Below are positions 50,621-63,900 of a DNA stretch of 64,000 bases, one piece after another. Origin of the DNA: Heterocephalus glaber (taxonomy: Eukaryota > Chordata > Mammalia > Rodentia > Bathyergidae); the NCBI RefSeq assembly GCF_000247695.1, contig NW_004624782.1, forward strand, positions 14,321,800 to 14,385,799, in the 5' to 3' direction. Within the stretch, counting starts at the first letter, position 1, and each line of letters opens with the position of its first letter. Under the pieces are notes generated by a model. The model saw nothing but the letters and a program-made list of their open reading frames with translations. It did no database searches and was not told where the DNA came from. A program made the translations under genes and the position numbers.

Positions 50621-51359
50621 TACCCACGCAAGTTCCTATGCCTGTCACACTATTTTTCCAGCCACCCACACATCTACACATAAGCTCATCCACCCTCTCA
50701 CCACCTGTCCACTCACATACCTGACAGATGTGTGTGGACCCATGGGTGTTTATTCAGGGTCCAATGCCCAGTGTTGGAAAGACAAGGAGAAATGAGACTC
50801 AGTAGCCCCTTCGTGAACTTGTCTAGCTGGTGTCGTGTTTTGTTCCATCTGGAAGGATTGATCTGAGAGTGACCTGAGAGCACAGTGGTGACTGAGGAGG
50901 AACCACGTCACCGGTGGTGTTGGCACTGGCTGGGGCAAACCCCCAAGACTTCGAGAGTCCCTGTGCCTGTGCCACTCACGGGCAGCCAGGCTTGGAGCCC
51001 AGGGACTGGCTCCCCGACCTCAGCCTGCGCAGCATGAAGCAAGGCTGTCCACCGTGGGTCCGACAAGGTAATGAGCACAGGACTTGCCGTGGAACTCAGT
51101 GCTAGGCTGGTGAAACCTAACACTGGGTGGATCCTAACAGCCTCTGTCTCCAGACCAGTCTGTGGCTGAAGCCTCCAGCCTTCTCCAATCCCAAGTGTCA
51201 GCTGGACTTCTCTGGCTACCAGCACATGTGGCTGGGGGCAGGGGCCTCAAGCCATAAGCCCACTGCAGTGGCAGGTGTACCATAGCAGCATCAGCCTGTG
51301 TCCTGCTCTGTGCTGCGCTTATCTCAGTGGGCTTTGGGCTCAGAATGAAGAGGAACAAA

Positions 51360-52800
51360 GAAAGCATATGGCAACTCAAGAACAGCATTAAAAGAGCAAA
51401 CGCTCAGGTTATTGGGGTTTAAGAGGGGCCTGAGAATCCCAAAGGAGTGGAAATGTTATACAAAGACTTAATAAGCAAAAACGTCCCAAACCTAGAGAAG
51501 GATACAGATATCTGGGCACAGGAAGGTCAAAATCACCACTCAGATTCAACTCTTTTTTTCTTGGGGCTTTAAGAATCTGCTTTTGTCTTTCACCTTCAAA
51601 TTCTCAAAGCTCCAAGAAAAATGAAACAACACCTAACTGGCCAGGAAGGAGTGGGATGAGATTACCAAGTGCTGCAGGAAAACACCTACCAACTAAGAAT
51701 ACTGCACCCAGTGAGACTCACTTAGAGGACAGCTAGACATCTCTAGACAAAGCAAACTGAATTCACAACCCAAAGACCCATTCCATAGAAAATGACACAG
51801 GGAGGTTTTCCACTGAAAGAAAGAGATACTAACAAGTTAAGAAGAAAACATCAGAAGGGATAAAATTATCTAGTAAGATTAGCTACACAGACAAATTCAG
51901 AATGTTCACTGTTGTAAGCATTTATATCTTTACTATGAAGGCCAAAAAATAAAAAAATTAGAAGATGAAAATGATGTATATGAATAAAGAAAATCAAGGA
52001 GCAGAAGACCAAAGTATCAGCTGCTATCAACAAGAAATAAACCAATAACAAATGCTGGGGAGGCTGTGGGGGGAAAAGGAACCCTTCTCTGTTGCTGGTG
52101 GGAGTGTAGACTGGTGCAACCACTGTGGAAATCAGTATGGAGATTCCTGAAAGAACTAGGGCTGGAAGTCCCATTCAACCCAGCTATTTCCCTGCTGGGG
52201 ATCTTCTCCAAAGAATTCATAGAATCATGCCACAGCGATATATGTGCACCCATGTTCATAGCTGCACAGTTTGTAATAGTTAAAGCTTAGAAGCAGCCCA
52301 AGTGCCCATCAGCTGGAAACTGGATAAAGAACATGTGGTTTTTTTATAAATTGGAGTACTGCTCAGCCATAAAGAACGAGAAACTAGAGTCATTTATAGC
52401 TAAATGGATGCATATTGAGGCCATATCCTTAAGTGAAATAAATAAGACACACATGTGTAAATACCGAACAGTTTCTCTAGTGTGAGAAACAGAGTGTAAA
52501 TAAGGATTAAAAGGATTAATAACAATAATTGATACTTTGAAATAGGAAAAGGTCCAAAGGGGTAGGGGTGGTGGGAGGAGATGGGGAAAGGGAAGAATGG
52601 GAAGGAAAAATTATGAGAAAAGAAAAAAATGGAAACGAAATCTATGTAAATAGGGAAGGGTAGAGGGGTGAAGGGTGCACAGGGGATGGGGAAAAATAAG
52701 AACCAAGATACATCATGTACAGGTACAAGCACCCAATGATAAATGTAAACGTATTGTATACCTAAAATGTACCAATAAAAGAATTTAAGCAAAAAAAAAA
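51360..52800 (+). mobile_element. Sense L1: old ORF1 part and a younger 3' part
   Basis: 51600-51730 resembles the L1 ORF1 end (gatgagattaccaagtgctg). From about 52020 ORF2 C-terminal text ([19 protein letters not shown]) runs to an A tail at 52790-52800. These may be two separate insertions. Confidence 0.7.
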
Positions 52801-52814
52801 GAAAATTAATTAAT

Positions 52815-52950
52815 TATTATGTTTTGAGACAGGGTCTCACTATGTAGTTCAGACTGGCCTTGACTTTATTATGTAGCCCAGATTGACCTCAAACTCACAG
52901 CAATCCTCCTGCCTCAGCCTCCCAAGTGCTGGGATTACAGCCATGTGCCA
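52815..52950 (-). repeat. B1 SINE
   Basis: gagacagggtctcactatgt through gattacagccatgtgcc. Confidence 0.85.
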
Positions 52951-52951
52951 A

Positions 52952-53572
52952 AAAACTAAAACTAGAGATTCCATTTGACTAAGCTGTTTCCCTTCAAGAT
53001 ATCTTCCTAAAAGATTTAAAAGCATCATACCACAGTGATAGATGCACATCCATGTTTATAGCAGCACAATTTATAATAGCTAAATCTTGGAAACAGCCCA
53101 TATGCCCATCAGAAGATGAATGGAAAAAGAAAATGTGGCATTTACATACAATGGAGTACTACTCTGGCGTAAAGAAAGAACTCGAATCATTTGCAGGAAA
53201 ATGGATGCACCTTGAGACCATAATCTTAAGTGAAATGAATTAGACACACAAGTTTAAATATTGCATTGTTTCTCTTGTGTGAGAACCCAAAGGGTAAATG
53301 GGAATATAATGGAGGACAGATTTTGGGAAGCAGGAAGAACATGTTCGAATGGGAAGTGGAAGAAGAGACGTGGTGGGGAGAGAATGGAAGGAAAAAAGTG
53401 GAAATAAGGCTTGTATAAATGGGGAAGGGAAGAAGGGTTGAAGGGAGAGGAGGGAAATGGGAAAAAAGAAAAATTAAGATATAATATTTACAGGGACAAA
53501 TTCCCTATGATGAATGTGATCAATATGTATGACAAATATGTACCAATAAAAAGTTAAGTCAAAAAAATAAGT
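52952..53572 (+). mobile_element. Sense L1 3' fragment
   Basis: catgtttatagcagcacaat, gcccatatgcccatcagaag, ending ccaataaaaagttaagtcaa. Older than the adjacent copy by divergence. Confidence 0.75.
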
Positions 53573-53694
53573 CCTAGCATTTTATTGCACAGAATGGTGA
53601 CTACAGATAATGATGACTGTATATTTTTAAAAGCTAGAAGAAAGAATTTGGAATGTTTTGACCAAAAAGAAATGATAAATGTTTGTGGATGTGT

Positions 53695-54068
53695 TAGTTA
53701 CTTTCTTGCCAGGACTAAATACTCGACAAATATAAGTTATTTTGCTCACAGTTTACAGAGGTCTCAGTTCATAGTTGGCTGGCTCCAAAGCAGGGGGACA
53801 CGGCAGAGGGCATCGCAGAGGAGAAACAGTCTGTGGCAGGCAGGCAGGAAGCAGAGCAGGATCAAGGGAGTAGGAAGGAGATATACTTCAAGGCCACACC
53901 CCCAGTGACCCACCTCTTCCCACCAGGTTTCACCTCCCAACATCACACCTGGTATAAAGCCATCAGCAGACTAATCCAGTACCACAACCCATGATTCAGT
54001 CACCTCCCAAAAGCCCCACCTATGGGAGCATGAGGCTTTGAGGGGGCATCTAGACACAATTCATAACA
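53695..54068 (-). repeat. LTR-like interspersed repeat, copy 5
   Basis: ttagttactttcttgccagg to acaattcataaca, flanked by ggatgtg on both sides. Shares cagaggagaaacagt with copies 1 and 3. Confidence 0.65.
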
Positions 54069-54192
54069 GGGGATGTGGCTATATCTATATTTGATCTGAT
54101 TTCAACATTACACAATGCATACACATATTGAAACATAACATGGTACTCCAGAAATGAACTTTTGGGTCAATTAAAAATTAAAAGAAACTGGA

Positions 54193-54285
54193 CCGGGTAT
54201 TTAGCTCAGTGGTTCCGCTGCCTGCCTCACAAGCGCAAGGTCCCAAGTTCAATTCCCAGTACCAAAAAATAAAAAAAAGAAGAAA
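54193..54285 (+). repeat. ID SINE
   Basis: gaccgggtatttagctcagt through ttcaattcccagtacc and an A-rich tail. Confidence 0.87.
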
Positions 54286-54289
54286 CTAA

Positions 54290-57037
54290 AACCAAAGAAC
54301 GAAAGACTGATTGGTAACTCTCCTTCCATGCTCTCAGGTTATATCAACTGCTCCAACAAACAGTAGCAAATGCTACTTCCCAGGCACATAACCGAACCAC
54401 CACAGTGAATGAGGCTGGAACTATTAGATCCTCTGTACCAAAACTCTGCTCATTTTCCTGGTTAGCATTGCACCATCATGAACCAAGTTCTATTAGTGCA
54501 CCTCCTACGTGTCGGGCATCATGCTGAGTGTTGGGAGTAGAAGGATTAGAAGGCCACAGTCCCTATGTTGATGAAGCCCAAGGTCCCTACACCAACACCT
54601 GGCAGATGAAAGTATTCCATCACTGTTTTGCAAGCATCTCCTCCTGATATTCACCAGAGCAGAGCTAACTACTTCCTCCCGTGGGTCACTCTGCTCCTGT
54701 CTAGTAAAACTTCTGGAGTCAGACCTCCTTCTAGAGTATGATTTCCTTGTCAGCTAGAACCCTTTCCTGTTTGCCTTGCTCCCTAGAGGAACCAGCCCAG
54801 ATCCTTCGTCCAGTGGCACGTGTGTGTCACGTATGTATGGGGTGAACGTGAATGAACGCTGTGCAGGAGTAGGTAGGGTAGAGAGGAGGAAGTAAAATCA
54901 TTAGTAGAGTGACTAAGACCCCACCTTGAGTTCTCTCCTCAGCCTGTCCTAGCCAGGAGACCTGAGGCAAATGACTCAGTTCTGCACAGATATGAGGATG
55001 ACAAAATTCCTCCACCTCGGGCTGTTGTACAGATTCAGTGAGTTAACACGTTAACACATACGGTGACACACGTTAGTATTATCACAGCTCCTTTTTTCTG
55101 CCATCAGGATGATATTACCCCCTGCTTGCTTCTCCTCTCCTGTCCCATCCTTCCTAAGCATCGGCTGAAATCCTGCAGTACTCCTACATCATCACACCAG
55201 AGTGCTCTGTCCAGGATCAGGGGTGCAGATAGAACTTGGTGCTTGGAGAAAGGAGCCGTCTCCTGGGTAGCTGTGCGTGGTTGTGTTTCTACACTATAGA
55301 TAGAATGAAAAGAAATTCTACTTTAAGAAAATCCCGAGGTACAGTGGAGTTGTCCTTCAAAGACAGGGAAGTGAGACAGACCATATGTGGCAGAGGAGTC
55401 AGTGTCCCTCCTCTCAGGTCAAGTGGGTGTGTGTGACGTAGACATAGCCTGAAGAATCCCACCAGTTTCTATTTTCTTCTTCCCACACAAAACAAATGAC
55501 CCAGGAGGCAGACTCAAAACTATTCAGGTCCACTTAGCTCAGGCAAATTAGACCTGAAGTAAAGAAGCAGCTTCTGATCTGGTTTCTCCACCCCTCCCCC
55601 CACCCCACAGGTGCTGGAGCAGCTGCAGCCCCTCCTGCCGACCTCTAGCTAGAAAACCCCCCCCCGCCCACACCAGAGCTTAGAGAGTCAGGGACACCCA
55701 CAAGCAGGCAGAGGGCAAGGCTGGCTGCTCTCCAGACCCCCCAGACCCTCCTCCCGCCATTGATCTCTTGCTGTTGGCTCATGTTGGGCTTCAAACACCA
55801 GGGTGCCAGGTGTAGAGAGTTGAGTGCCCGATGCGTACTCCCCCTGGGTTGAGATGCATGTCTCCCCTTTTATTGCTCCTAGGTCTCATCTTCTCTCTGC
55901 AAATGTCCGTTTGATTCATTGAAACAACACAGTGAGTTTTAGACAACTTAAGGTCCTGGTGGAGTCATTCTGCTCTCATCCGTCAAATGGGTGGGTTGAA
56001 CTAAGAAACTAAGAACATCTGTTATACACTTTTATGATTTCAACTTATCCTTGGAAAAGGGAGCCCTTGCCTTTGTATTTCTCCCATTGCAATTTACTTT
56101 GAGTGAGCCTGAGTACCACAGGACCACGTTGGACAGCTTGAGAGAAGAGATGGGTCTTGTTCTGCCAGTATTCTCCTCTCCTCCATCACCTGCCAAGGGT
56201 GAGACCCAACCCCGAGGCAAGGGAACAAGGAGAAGAAAGATAAACATCAAGCTGGAGGGGATTTCAGCATCTTTGAAGGCTGAGGCCTCACCAGCACTCA
56301 CTCTGTCCATGATGCCAGCCTTGGGTTCCCAGCCTTTTTCCAGTTAAGTCATTTTCAATTTGTCCAGAATCTGGACTACTCGTCCTTTTCCTTCGGTGGA
56401 TTTTTCCAGGACTTCCTCATTACCTTCTGCCCTTGGCGTCTGGCAGCCTGTGACAGTGCTGGCACTCCTTTTCTATTGCTGCCTGTCTTAAGGGGACTTT
56501 CAGAGCCTGGGGTCCACTTCCACTTCCTCTCTTCCCCATAGTGCTGACCACACATGTCACTTCTCACCTCCCACACTCATGGTCCTCATCACGGATGTCA
56601 TAAGTTCTCTGCCTCATCCTCTTCCAGAGCTGGTCCCCCTTCTGAGACAGGCTGTCCTGTACATGTCCACCTGCAGTTGCCTTCAGAACTCAAGTGTGGC
56701 CCACCCTAGGGGGCCCGCTGGGAGGCCCAGCCTCTCAGCCCAGGTGAGACGGCCTATGGTCCCTGCACTTCCCTTTTCAAAGCAGCCCGTTGTTTCCCCG
56801 TTTGCCTTCAGGACCCCAGCACAGGGGCCTTGCGGTCTATGTTTTCTCCACCTAGCAAAGTGCTTGCATGGTCACCCTCAAATTAGGCTTGTGGAATATA
56901 TGGTGAATACACGATTGGGTGAGTCAGCGAATGGATGCATATCCACCCTGTGCTTCTGCTAGGGACCACATATCACACTCCTTGTGTAGCTAGCGTGGCA
57001 AAATGAAATTTTAAAAGTTAGATTTTTTCTTTTAGAC
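54290..57037. other. Intergenic region, nothing recognised
   Basis: Mostly unique-looking sequence with possible MIR scraps near 54500 and 55020. No gene could be supported. It may hold ITGAX distal regulatory DNA. Confidence 0.5.
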
Positions 57038-57053
57038 ACAGATTCTCCTTTTA

Positions 57054-57598
57054 TTTTATTTATTTATTTTTTTAAAAAATTAATTTTATTGGTACATTTT
57101 ATTGGTACATTTTAGGTATACAACTCGTTTACATTTATCCTTGGGTGCTTGTACCTGTACATGATGGATCTTGGTTCTTATTTTTTCCCCATTACCTGTG
57201 CACCCTTCACTCCTCTGCCCTTCCCTATTTACATAGATTTCATTTCCATTTTTTTTTTTCTTTTCTCATAGTTTTTCCTTTCCCCTTCCCCTCCCTTCAC
57301 TCCTTCGTCTTTGGACCTTTTTTCCTATTTCAAATTATCAATTATTCATTGTAATCATTTTAACTCTTGTTTACACTCTCAGTTTCTCACACTAGAGAAA
57401 CTATTCGGTATTTACACATGTGTGTCCTATTTATTTCACTTAAGAGGATGGCCTCAACATGCATCCACTTAGCTATAAATGACTCTAGTTTCTTGTTCTT
57501 TATGGCTGAGTAGTACTCCATTTTATAAAAAACCCACATGTTCTTTATCCAGTTTCCAGCTGATGGGCACTTGGGCTGTTTCCAAGCTTTAGCTATTA
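57054..57598 (-). mobile_element. L1 3' insertion with 16-bp TSD upstream of ITGAX
   Basis: Flanked by acagattctcctttta at 57038-57053 and 57599-57614. Antisense 3' UTR and ORF2 end, 5'-truncated. Its end is about 1 kb from the ITGAX start codon. Confidence 0.87.
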
Positions 57599-58399
57599 AC
57601 AGATTCTCCTTTTAGACATAAGCAACATTTTCAAACTTTTGCCAAGCACATAACCAACCTGCCCTGCTGTCCTCAGCCCAGATGAAGTGGCAGAATATGC
57701 AGATGCTAGCGCCAGGAGGTCGGCCAGTTTCTGTGGGGTGGGGAGAGCAAGCTGTACATGGCTGGAGCAGGAAAGGAAGCCTCAGACATGCACTGTCTCG
57801 TGGCTCTCGCTGCGCCTGTCCCTTGCCATGAAAGAGCCTACATGCCTGTACATTGGGAGACGATGATTTGAAGCCAGTGGGTCCCTCTACCTCCTCAGAG
57901 CTAGCTTTGAATATGTCTTTCTTCCTTTTCTCCAAAGTAAATGGCCTCCTTTGATGTGGCCGGCAGCCAACAAACAGACCTGAGATTCTGGGCCTCAGTG
58001 GCCAGGAGCACTTGGCCTGGAGGCTTCAGGTCGGAAGGGGAGGGTTTCTGTGGAGGGGAGACTATGGGAGAAGAGGAAGGAGTGTGGGAGGGTGGAGAGG
58101 TGCGGAAGGGGAATGGGGTGGTAAAATAGTCCAGGTGCGTCTGTGCAATTATACCTGTTTTCTTGTAACTAATATGCACTAATTAAAAAGAAAAGTGTTT
58201 CCACCAGGGTCTTGAGGGGCTGACTTCTGCCCCTTTCCCCTCCCCAGGCTGCCTGAAATTTTATGATCAGGAGAGCCTTCTGCCAGTACAAGAGGGAACT
58301 GAGAGGCACGAGGCAGGGTGCGGGATTCATGTCCACCCAGGCAAAGACTGCACACAGCAGAGAAGCCAGCCAAGCCATCTCTGATTAGGAAAGCTCTGA

Positions 58400-58599
58400 G
58401 TGGGGAGTGTGTGGGCTGCCTCAGGCCCCTTCTCTGCTCACTTCGGTCACACTCTCCACCCTCCTCCTCTGAGTCATGCTGGCGACTTCCCTCCCTGCCT
58501 CTGGGCTCCTAACTGCCTCTGTTCAGGGCTTCTTCAGTACTCTGGCCCGGCTGTCCTGCAGCAGCCCCGGAACTCAGAGCCGTGTTGGGCCTTCCAGTC
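58400..58599 (+). promoter_or_regulatory. ITGAX: Candidate ITGAX proximal promoter and 5' UTR
   Basis: No TATA box is visible upstream of the start codon. An exact AP-1 consensus TGAGTCA lies at 58470-58476 beside a CT-rich stretch, and an ETS-like core (GGAAG on the - strand) follows near 58485. The human CD11c promoter is reported to be TATA-less and responsive to AP-1, Sp1 and ETS factors. The transcription start is not determined. Confidence 0.4.
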
Positions 58600-58636
58600 A
58601 TGAGCAGGACCTGCACAGCCCACCTCCTGTTCACGG
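58600..58636 (+). CDS. ITGAX: ITGAX exon 1 coding part: start codon and signal peptide
   Basis: ATG at 58600 opens [12 protein letters not shown], very close to the human alpha-X start MTRTRAALLLFT. The donor is gtgagc. The upstream context ccagtcATGa is a moderate Kozak match. Confidence 0.93.
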
Positions 58637-60878
58637 GTGAGCCTGGAGTCCTGGCTGGGGGACCAGGGTCTGGGTAGAGAGAGACTTGACATTTAGGGGA
58701 GCTGGCTTTGAGATCTGGAGTTTCAGAGGAGAGGACATTGAAAACCAATGTGGGAGGAATTCAATGACGCCTTGAGCATCTAGGATTTCTGAAGTTGGCA
58801 GAGCAAATCGTTTTTCTGCTTTGTCCATGGCGCCCCTGGGGCCACCAAGGCTTCCTAGCTTCTCCTTCATCTGCCCCAGGGGTAAGGGTGGGGAAGCGCT
58901 CATTAGTCTGAAGGTGACCATGGCTCTGTGGAAATGGGGAACTGAAGCTGGGGGAAGCTGTGTGAAGACCATCTGTGAACACCATGAAGGACAGAGGTGG
59001 GATGGGTCCAGGAGTCAAGGAAGTCAGAGGCCCTGGGGTGTCAGGCTGAGAGGGGAGAACAGGGCACAGGGACCCAGGACCTAGAGCCAAGGGAGGGCAG
59101 GATGGCAGGAGGCAGGAGGAAGACCCTCTTCTCTCTTCCTCAGCCTTAGCTGCTTCTCTCGGCTTCAACTTGGACACGCAGCAGACGAGCAGCTTCCATG
59201 TTGACAGCCCTGGGTTTGGACACAGCGTGGCCCAGTACGGCAACTCCAGGTGAGGACGGCTTGTGCCTGGCCTTGGGTGCTCATCGGCTTCGCTCCCTGT
59301 ACAAAGCCCTGTCCCTTTCCTGCCCACACTGGCCTTCTGTTGGGTGTGGCAGCTTTCCAAAGTTGGGAGTATTTTGATGAAAGTGTACAGTGTCTCACTG
59401 TCTCAATAATTACAGCTGATATTTACTTGTTTATTTTTGGTACTAGGGACCGAAGTCAGGACCTTGTGCTTGTGAGCCAGGCACGGTGCCACTGAGCTAA
59501 ATCCCCGGCCCATTTCAGCTGATATTTATTGGGCACTTTCTGAGTGCCAGATGCTGTGACCTGCACATTGCAGTTGGGCACTAATGTAGACTACACAAGC
59601 TTAGAGAATCAGCCTTTCAACAAATACTTATTGAATACCTACTATATACCTCAGGAATGGAGTGTACATCAGAGAATAAAACAGGCAAAAATACTGCCCT
59701 TGCAGAATTTAAATTGTTATGAATCTCCATTTCACAGACAGGGAATCAAGGCTCAGAGGGGTGAAGCAAACTTGCCAGAGTGGAAGCGGGGCTCTAGCGT
59801 CCACGCTCGTAACTGGAGCATTCTTTTCTCCCTGCAGGGTGGTGGTTGGAGCCCCGCAGGAGGTCAAGGCTGCCAACCAGACAGGGGGCCTCTACCAGTG
59901 TGACTACAGCACGGGCCAGTGTGAGCCTGTCTTGCTGCGGGGTGAGTCGCTGCCCTGCGGGACCCAACGCCCGCCCCCTGGCGGCTCCAGCTGTCTGCAG
60001 AGCCCCCAGTCTTGGGCAGCCTCTGCCTGTAACAGCTCTGCGCCCCCTGGTTCCAGCGTGGCCCGGAAGGCTCCATTGCTTGTCTCCAAGCGCCTGTGGC
60101 CCCTCGCCAGTGCTTACCCATTCTCTTCTGTCCCGGACAGTGACCACATCTGCCATGTCTGTCTCCTCAGTGCCCCCGGAGGCTGTGAACATGTCCCTGG
60201 GGCTGTCCCTGGCCACTGCCACCAACCCCACCCGGCTGCTGGTGAGTTGCCCTGGGTCACGAGGGTCTTTCGGGGAGGAGTGGGGCCCAGGGCTGCTGGG
60301 CTGGAGTGTGGTGGAGGATCAGGAGCCCCTGTGGGGAGGACGGACTTTCCCACCCGCCTCTCTGTCCCCAGGCCTGCGGGCCTTCCGTGCACCAAGCATG
60401 CAGACAGAACATGTACTTGATGGGGTTGTGCTTCCTGCTGGCCTCCCCTGCCCAGAGGCGTGAAAGGCTTCCGGATGCCCTGCAGGGTGAGTGTTCGGGC
60501 TGCCAGCTCCTTCGGGGAGCCCACACATTCAACTAGGGTGGGATGGGGTCAGAGACGTTTACAGAACAGATAAGAAGGGGGCCTGGAAAGCAGTTACCAG
60601 GGGGAGTGGTGGCTCCCCCAGCCATGGTGTCACTGCTGTCACCATCCCACTGTTTTGCCTCTTGGCCTCAGTTTCTTCACCTGTCGAGTGGGGCTGATAA
60701 CACAGCCAACACTGCAAGTAACACAAGGTGACCCCCGGCCAGGGATAGGCACAGTGCCTGGCATGAGGGGAAGGCTACCTTAATGGAGCTGCTGTTACTG
60801 CTAGAGAGGCTGGGGTTCCCTTTCCTTCACTGCACTCTGGGAGGTGGCCACATAGCTTGTGTGCACGTGTATGAGGCT

Positions 60879-60917
<39 letters not shown>

Positions 60918-63900
60918 GGTGTGAGGGCTGCCAAAGAACAGTGTCGGTTTAAATAAAAAAGTTCTCCCAGTACGACTCATCGCTGTTAGCCCTCATCTTC
61001 GACCTCCACTTGGCGCACTTTACCCCATCCTTCTTACAGCCTGGCAAGCTCTCTTAGGGGTCTGATTGCACTGTCGTGGCTGGCCCGATGTCCTGAATTG
61101 ATTCAAAATGTTTATGGCAGTTTCTGTCAAATAAAACATTCTGCTCTGCCCTCATCCACCATACTTCCTGGATCTGGCACCATGGGGTCCTGGCTCTTCC
61201 TCAAAGTCAAAATGACCATGAAAGGTAAACATTTGAATTGATTCAGGACACAAGCAGCACAACAGTGCAACTAAAGACCTTCGTGAAAGAGAACCAGAGC
61301 TGCTTCAGCAAGTGGCAAGAATGATGGGATGAGTGTGTTCAAGGAAAGGGAGGACTTTGAGGGAGATTCATGTGTCTTTTACTATAATAAAATTTAAAAA
61401 AAAATAAACATGGGGTGGGGATTTAGTTCAGCAGTTCCGCTGCCTGCTGCACAAGTGAAAGGACCCGAGTTTGATCCCCAGCACCAAAAAAAAAAAGTAA
61501 ACATTCCTTGCCTTTCTGACTACATCACATTACACCGTGTGCATGTGTGTGCGACTGCACTTGTGTATGTGTGCATGTGCACGCAGACCAAGACACAGGG
61601 CTTGGGTCCTCTGGTGCTGATGGGCATGGACGATAAGGAAGTAGAGCAGTGAGATTTTCAGACCCAATCCACCAAAAACTGATGCCCTTCCCTGGCTGCA
61701 CATTCACTTCGAGGAGATGTGGAGACTGACATTTGGCCACTGATGGATTCCCTTTCCAGAACCCTGCTGGGCCTAGACTCCGTGCACAGGGCTCATCAGA
61801 ACACCTAGGACACCAGTGGCCTGGGGGGCCTCCGAGGCACAAAGGGGAGGCTGGCAGGCAGGCAGGCGAGGACTGGGCTCTCCTCCCTGAGCTGGGGGAG
61901 CTTCCCTGCCTTTGGACAGATTCTGCTTCTGTGAAGGAGTGGATCAGGGCCCACACTCCAGCCAAGAGCAGAACAGGGCCCTGGTGCAGCTGTTGTCATT
62001 AAAAGCATTGAACGGAAGTTCTTTCAGCTTCGACCTGTGAGGACAGACACTGGCCAGGGCTAGCACGAGGTCCTTCCCTTGCTGGATGCTGGGGGTGTTG
62101 GGGGAAGGTGGGCTCAGGAAGAGGGGAGGGGTTACATATTGGGAAGATGGGAGTGACATTTTCCTTGTTTTCTTAATCAACCAGGTTGGCTGAGCAGGGG
62201 GAAGCAGCTCAGCCCCAGCAGCCTGAGACTCAGGGCTGTTTTGGGCTGGAGTTTACTGGAAGCCCTGATGGGGAGGGGACCCTGGGCGGGGAAGGGAGCT
62301 GGGAGAGTGAGTTCTTGGGCCAGGAGGCTCAGGTCCTGGGCTCTTGGGAGTGTCCCTTGGAGGACCAGGGCCACTGCTTTTTCTAGAATGCCCACGGCAG
62401 GACCAGGACATCGTGTTCCTGGTTGACGGCTCTGGCAGCATCACCCCCAGAGAGTTTGGCACAATGATAAACTTTGTGAAGTCTGTGATGAGCCAGTTCC
62501 AGAGACCCAGCACCCAGGTATGGCCGTGGGGGAGGAGACAAGTCTGCCTGGGGACACTTGCTGAGGCAGTGCTGGGGCCCCAGCGCAGGGAGCTCAGCCC
62601 CGGTCCTGTGTGGGTCTCCCAGGTTTCTCTGGTGCAGTTTTCCAACCGATTCCAGATACACTTCACTTTCAATGACTTCGCCTCCAGTTCAGACCCACTC
62701 AGCCTGCTGAACCCTGTGCACCAGCTGCAAGGGTTAACGTACACAGCCACGGCCATCAGGAACGTCATGTGAGCCCGCTCCCCCACGCCCTGTCCCAGGA
62801 ACCCAGCTCCTCCTTCAGGTCTCACCTGCCTTCCTGAGAAAGGGACAGGCGGACACTGAAATCCAGTCCATGCCCCTTTCCCGAGTCGGGAACCTCTGGG
62901 GCAGAAGCGTCTCTTCATTTTCACAAAGGCATCAGAGGCTGGTCTTGCTTTTTCATAGACCTCTGAACCTTGCTCTCTCCTGACAGAAATCAACTGTTCA
63001 CCACCCAAAGTGGGGCCCGCAGGGATGCCACTAAGGTCCTGATCGTCATCACCGATGGGCGTAAAGAAGGAGATTTCCTGGAGTACAAGGATGTCATCCC
63101 CATGGCGGAGGCGGCAGGCGTCATGCGCTACGCCATTGGGGTAGGGCCCAGGGCTGGGTGTGGGTGCCTGCCCACCATGTCCTCCTGCCTCTTCCTCTCG
63201 AGGCTGCCTCCCTTTCCTGGTTAGAAATCCCCAGCTCCTCATCTCCTACTGCATTCAGGATGACAGCTCTGGCCCAGCCTGCAGACCCTTAGTGTCCTGC
63301 ATGTCTGTGTCCCCTTTTCTCTTCTGGGTGGTAAGATTGTCCCAGCAGCATTCTCAGAGGTCATCAACACCCAGGACACACAGGCACATCGTCATTATTT
63401 TCGCTGAGTTACTCTTTGCTGCTTACAGGTTGGAAAAGCTTTTCAAACTAAGGGTTCCCTGAATGAATTAAATCAGATTGCATCGAATCCCTCCTACATA
63501 TTTAAAGTGGAGAACTTTGACGCTTTGAAGGCCATTCAAAACCAGCTGAAGGAGAAGATCTTTGCCATCGAGGGTAAGTCAGAGACAGAGCTGTTCAGTT
63601 CAGAAAGCCTCAGCTGCGGGTAATTTTCCTTTTTGAACCTAGACTCTTGTGTGGGTGCTAATGCCTTTGGTCTCCAACCCTGACATTCCCTAAGAATCCT
63701 CGTCGGACCCAGCATAGCTCATGTTTCTCACTGGAACCCCAGGCATCATGGTTTCCTTCTCTAGGTACCGAGGCCGTAAGCAGCAGTTCTTTCGAACTGG
63801 AGATGTCCCAGGAGGGCTTCAGTGCTGTGTTCACGCCCGTGAGTGACGTCCCTTCAGGCGAGGATGTGGGATGGGGGTGTTGAGGAAGGGAAGACTTGGA

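Noticed and set aside
62253..63242. 329-residue open frame on the - strand
   Set aside because: It overlaps ITGAX exons 6-8 in antisense and has no family resemblance; GC-rich coding DNA leaves the opposite strand open by chance.
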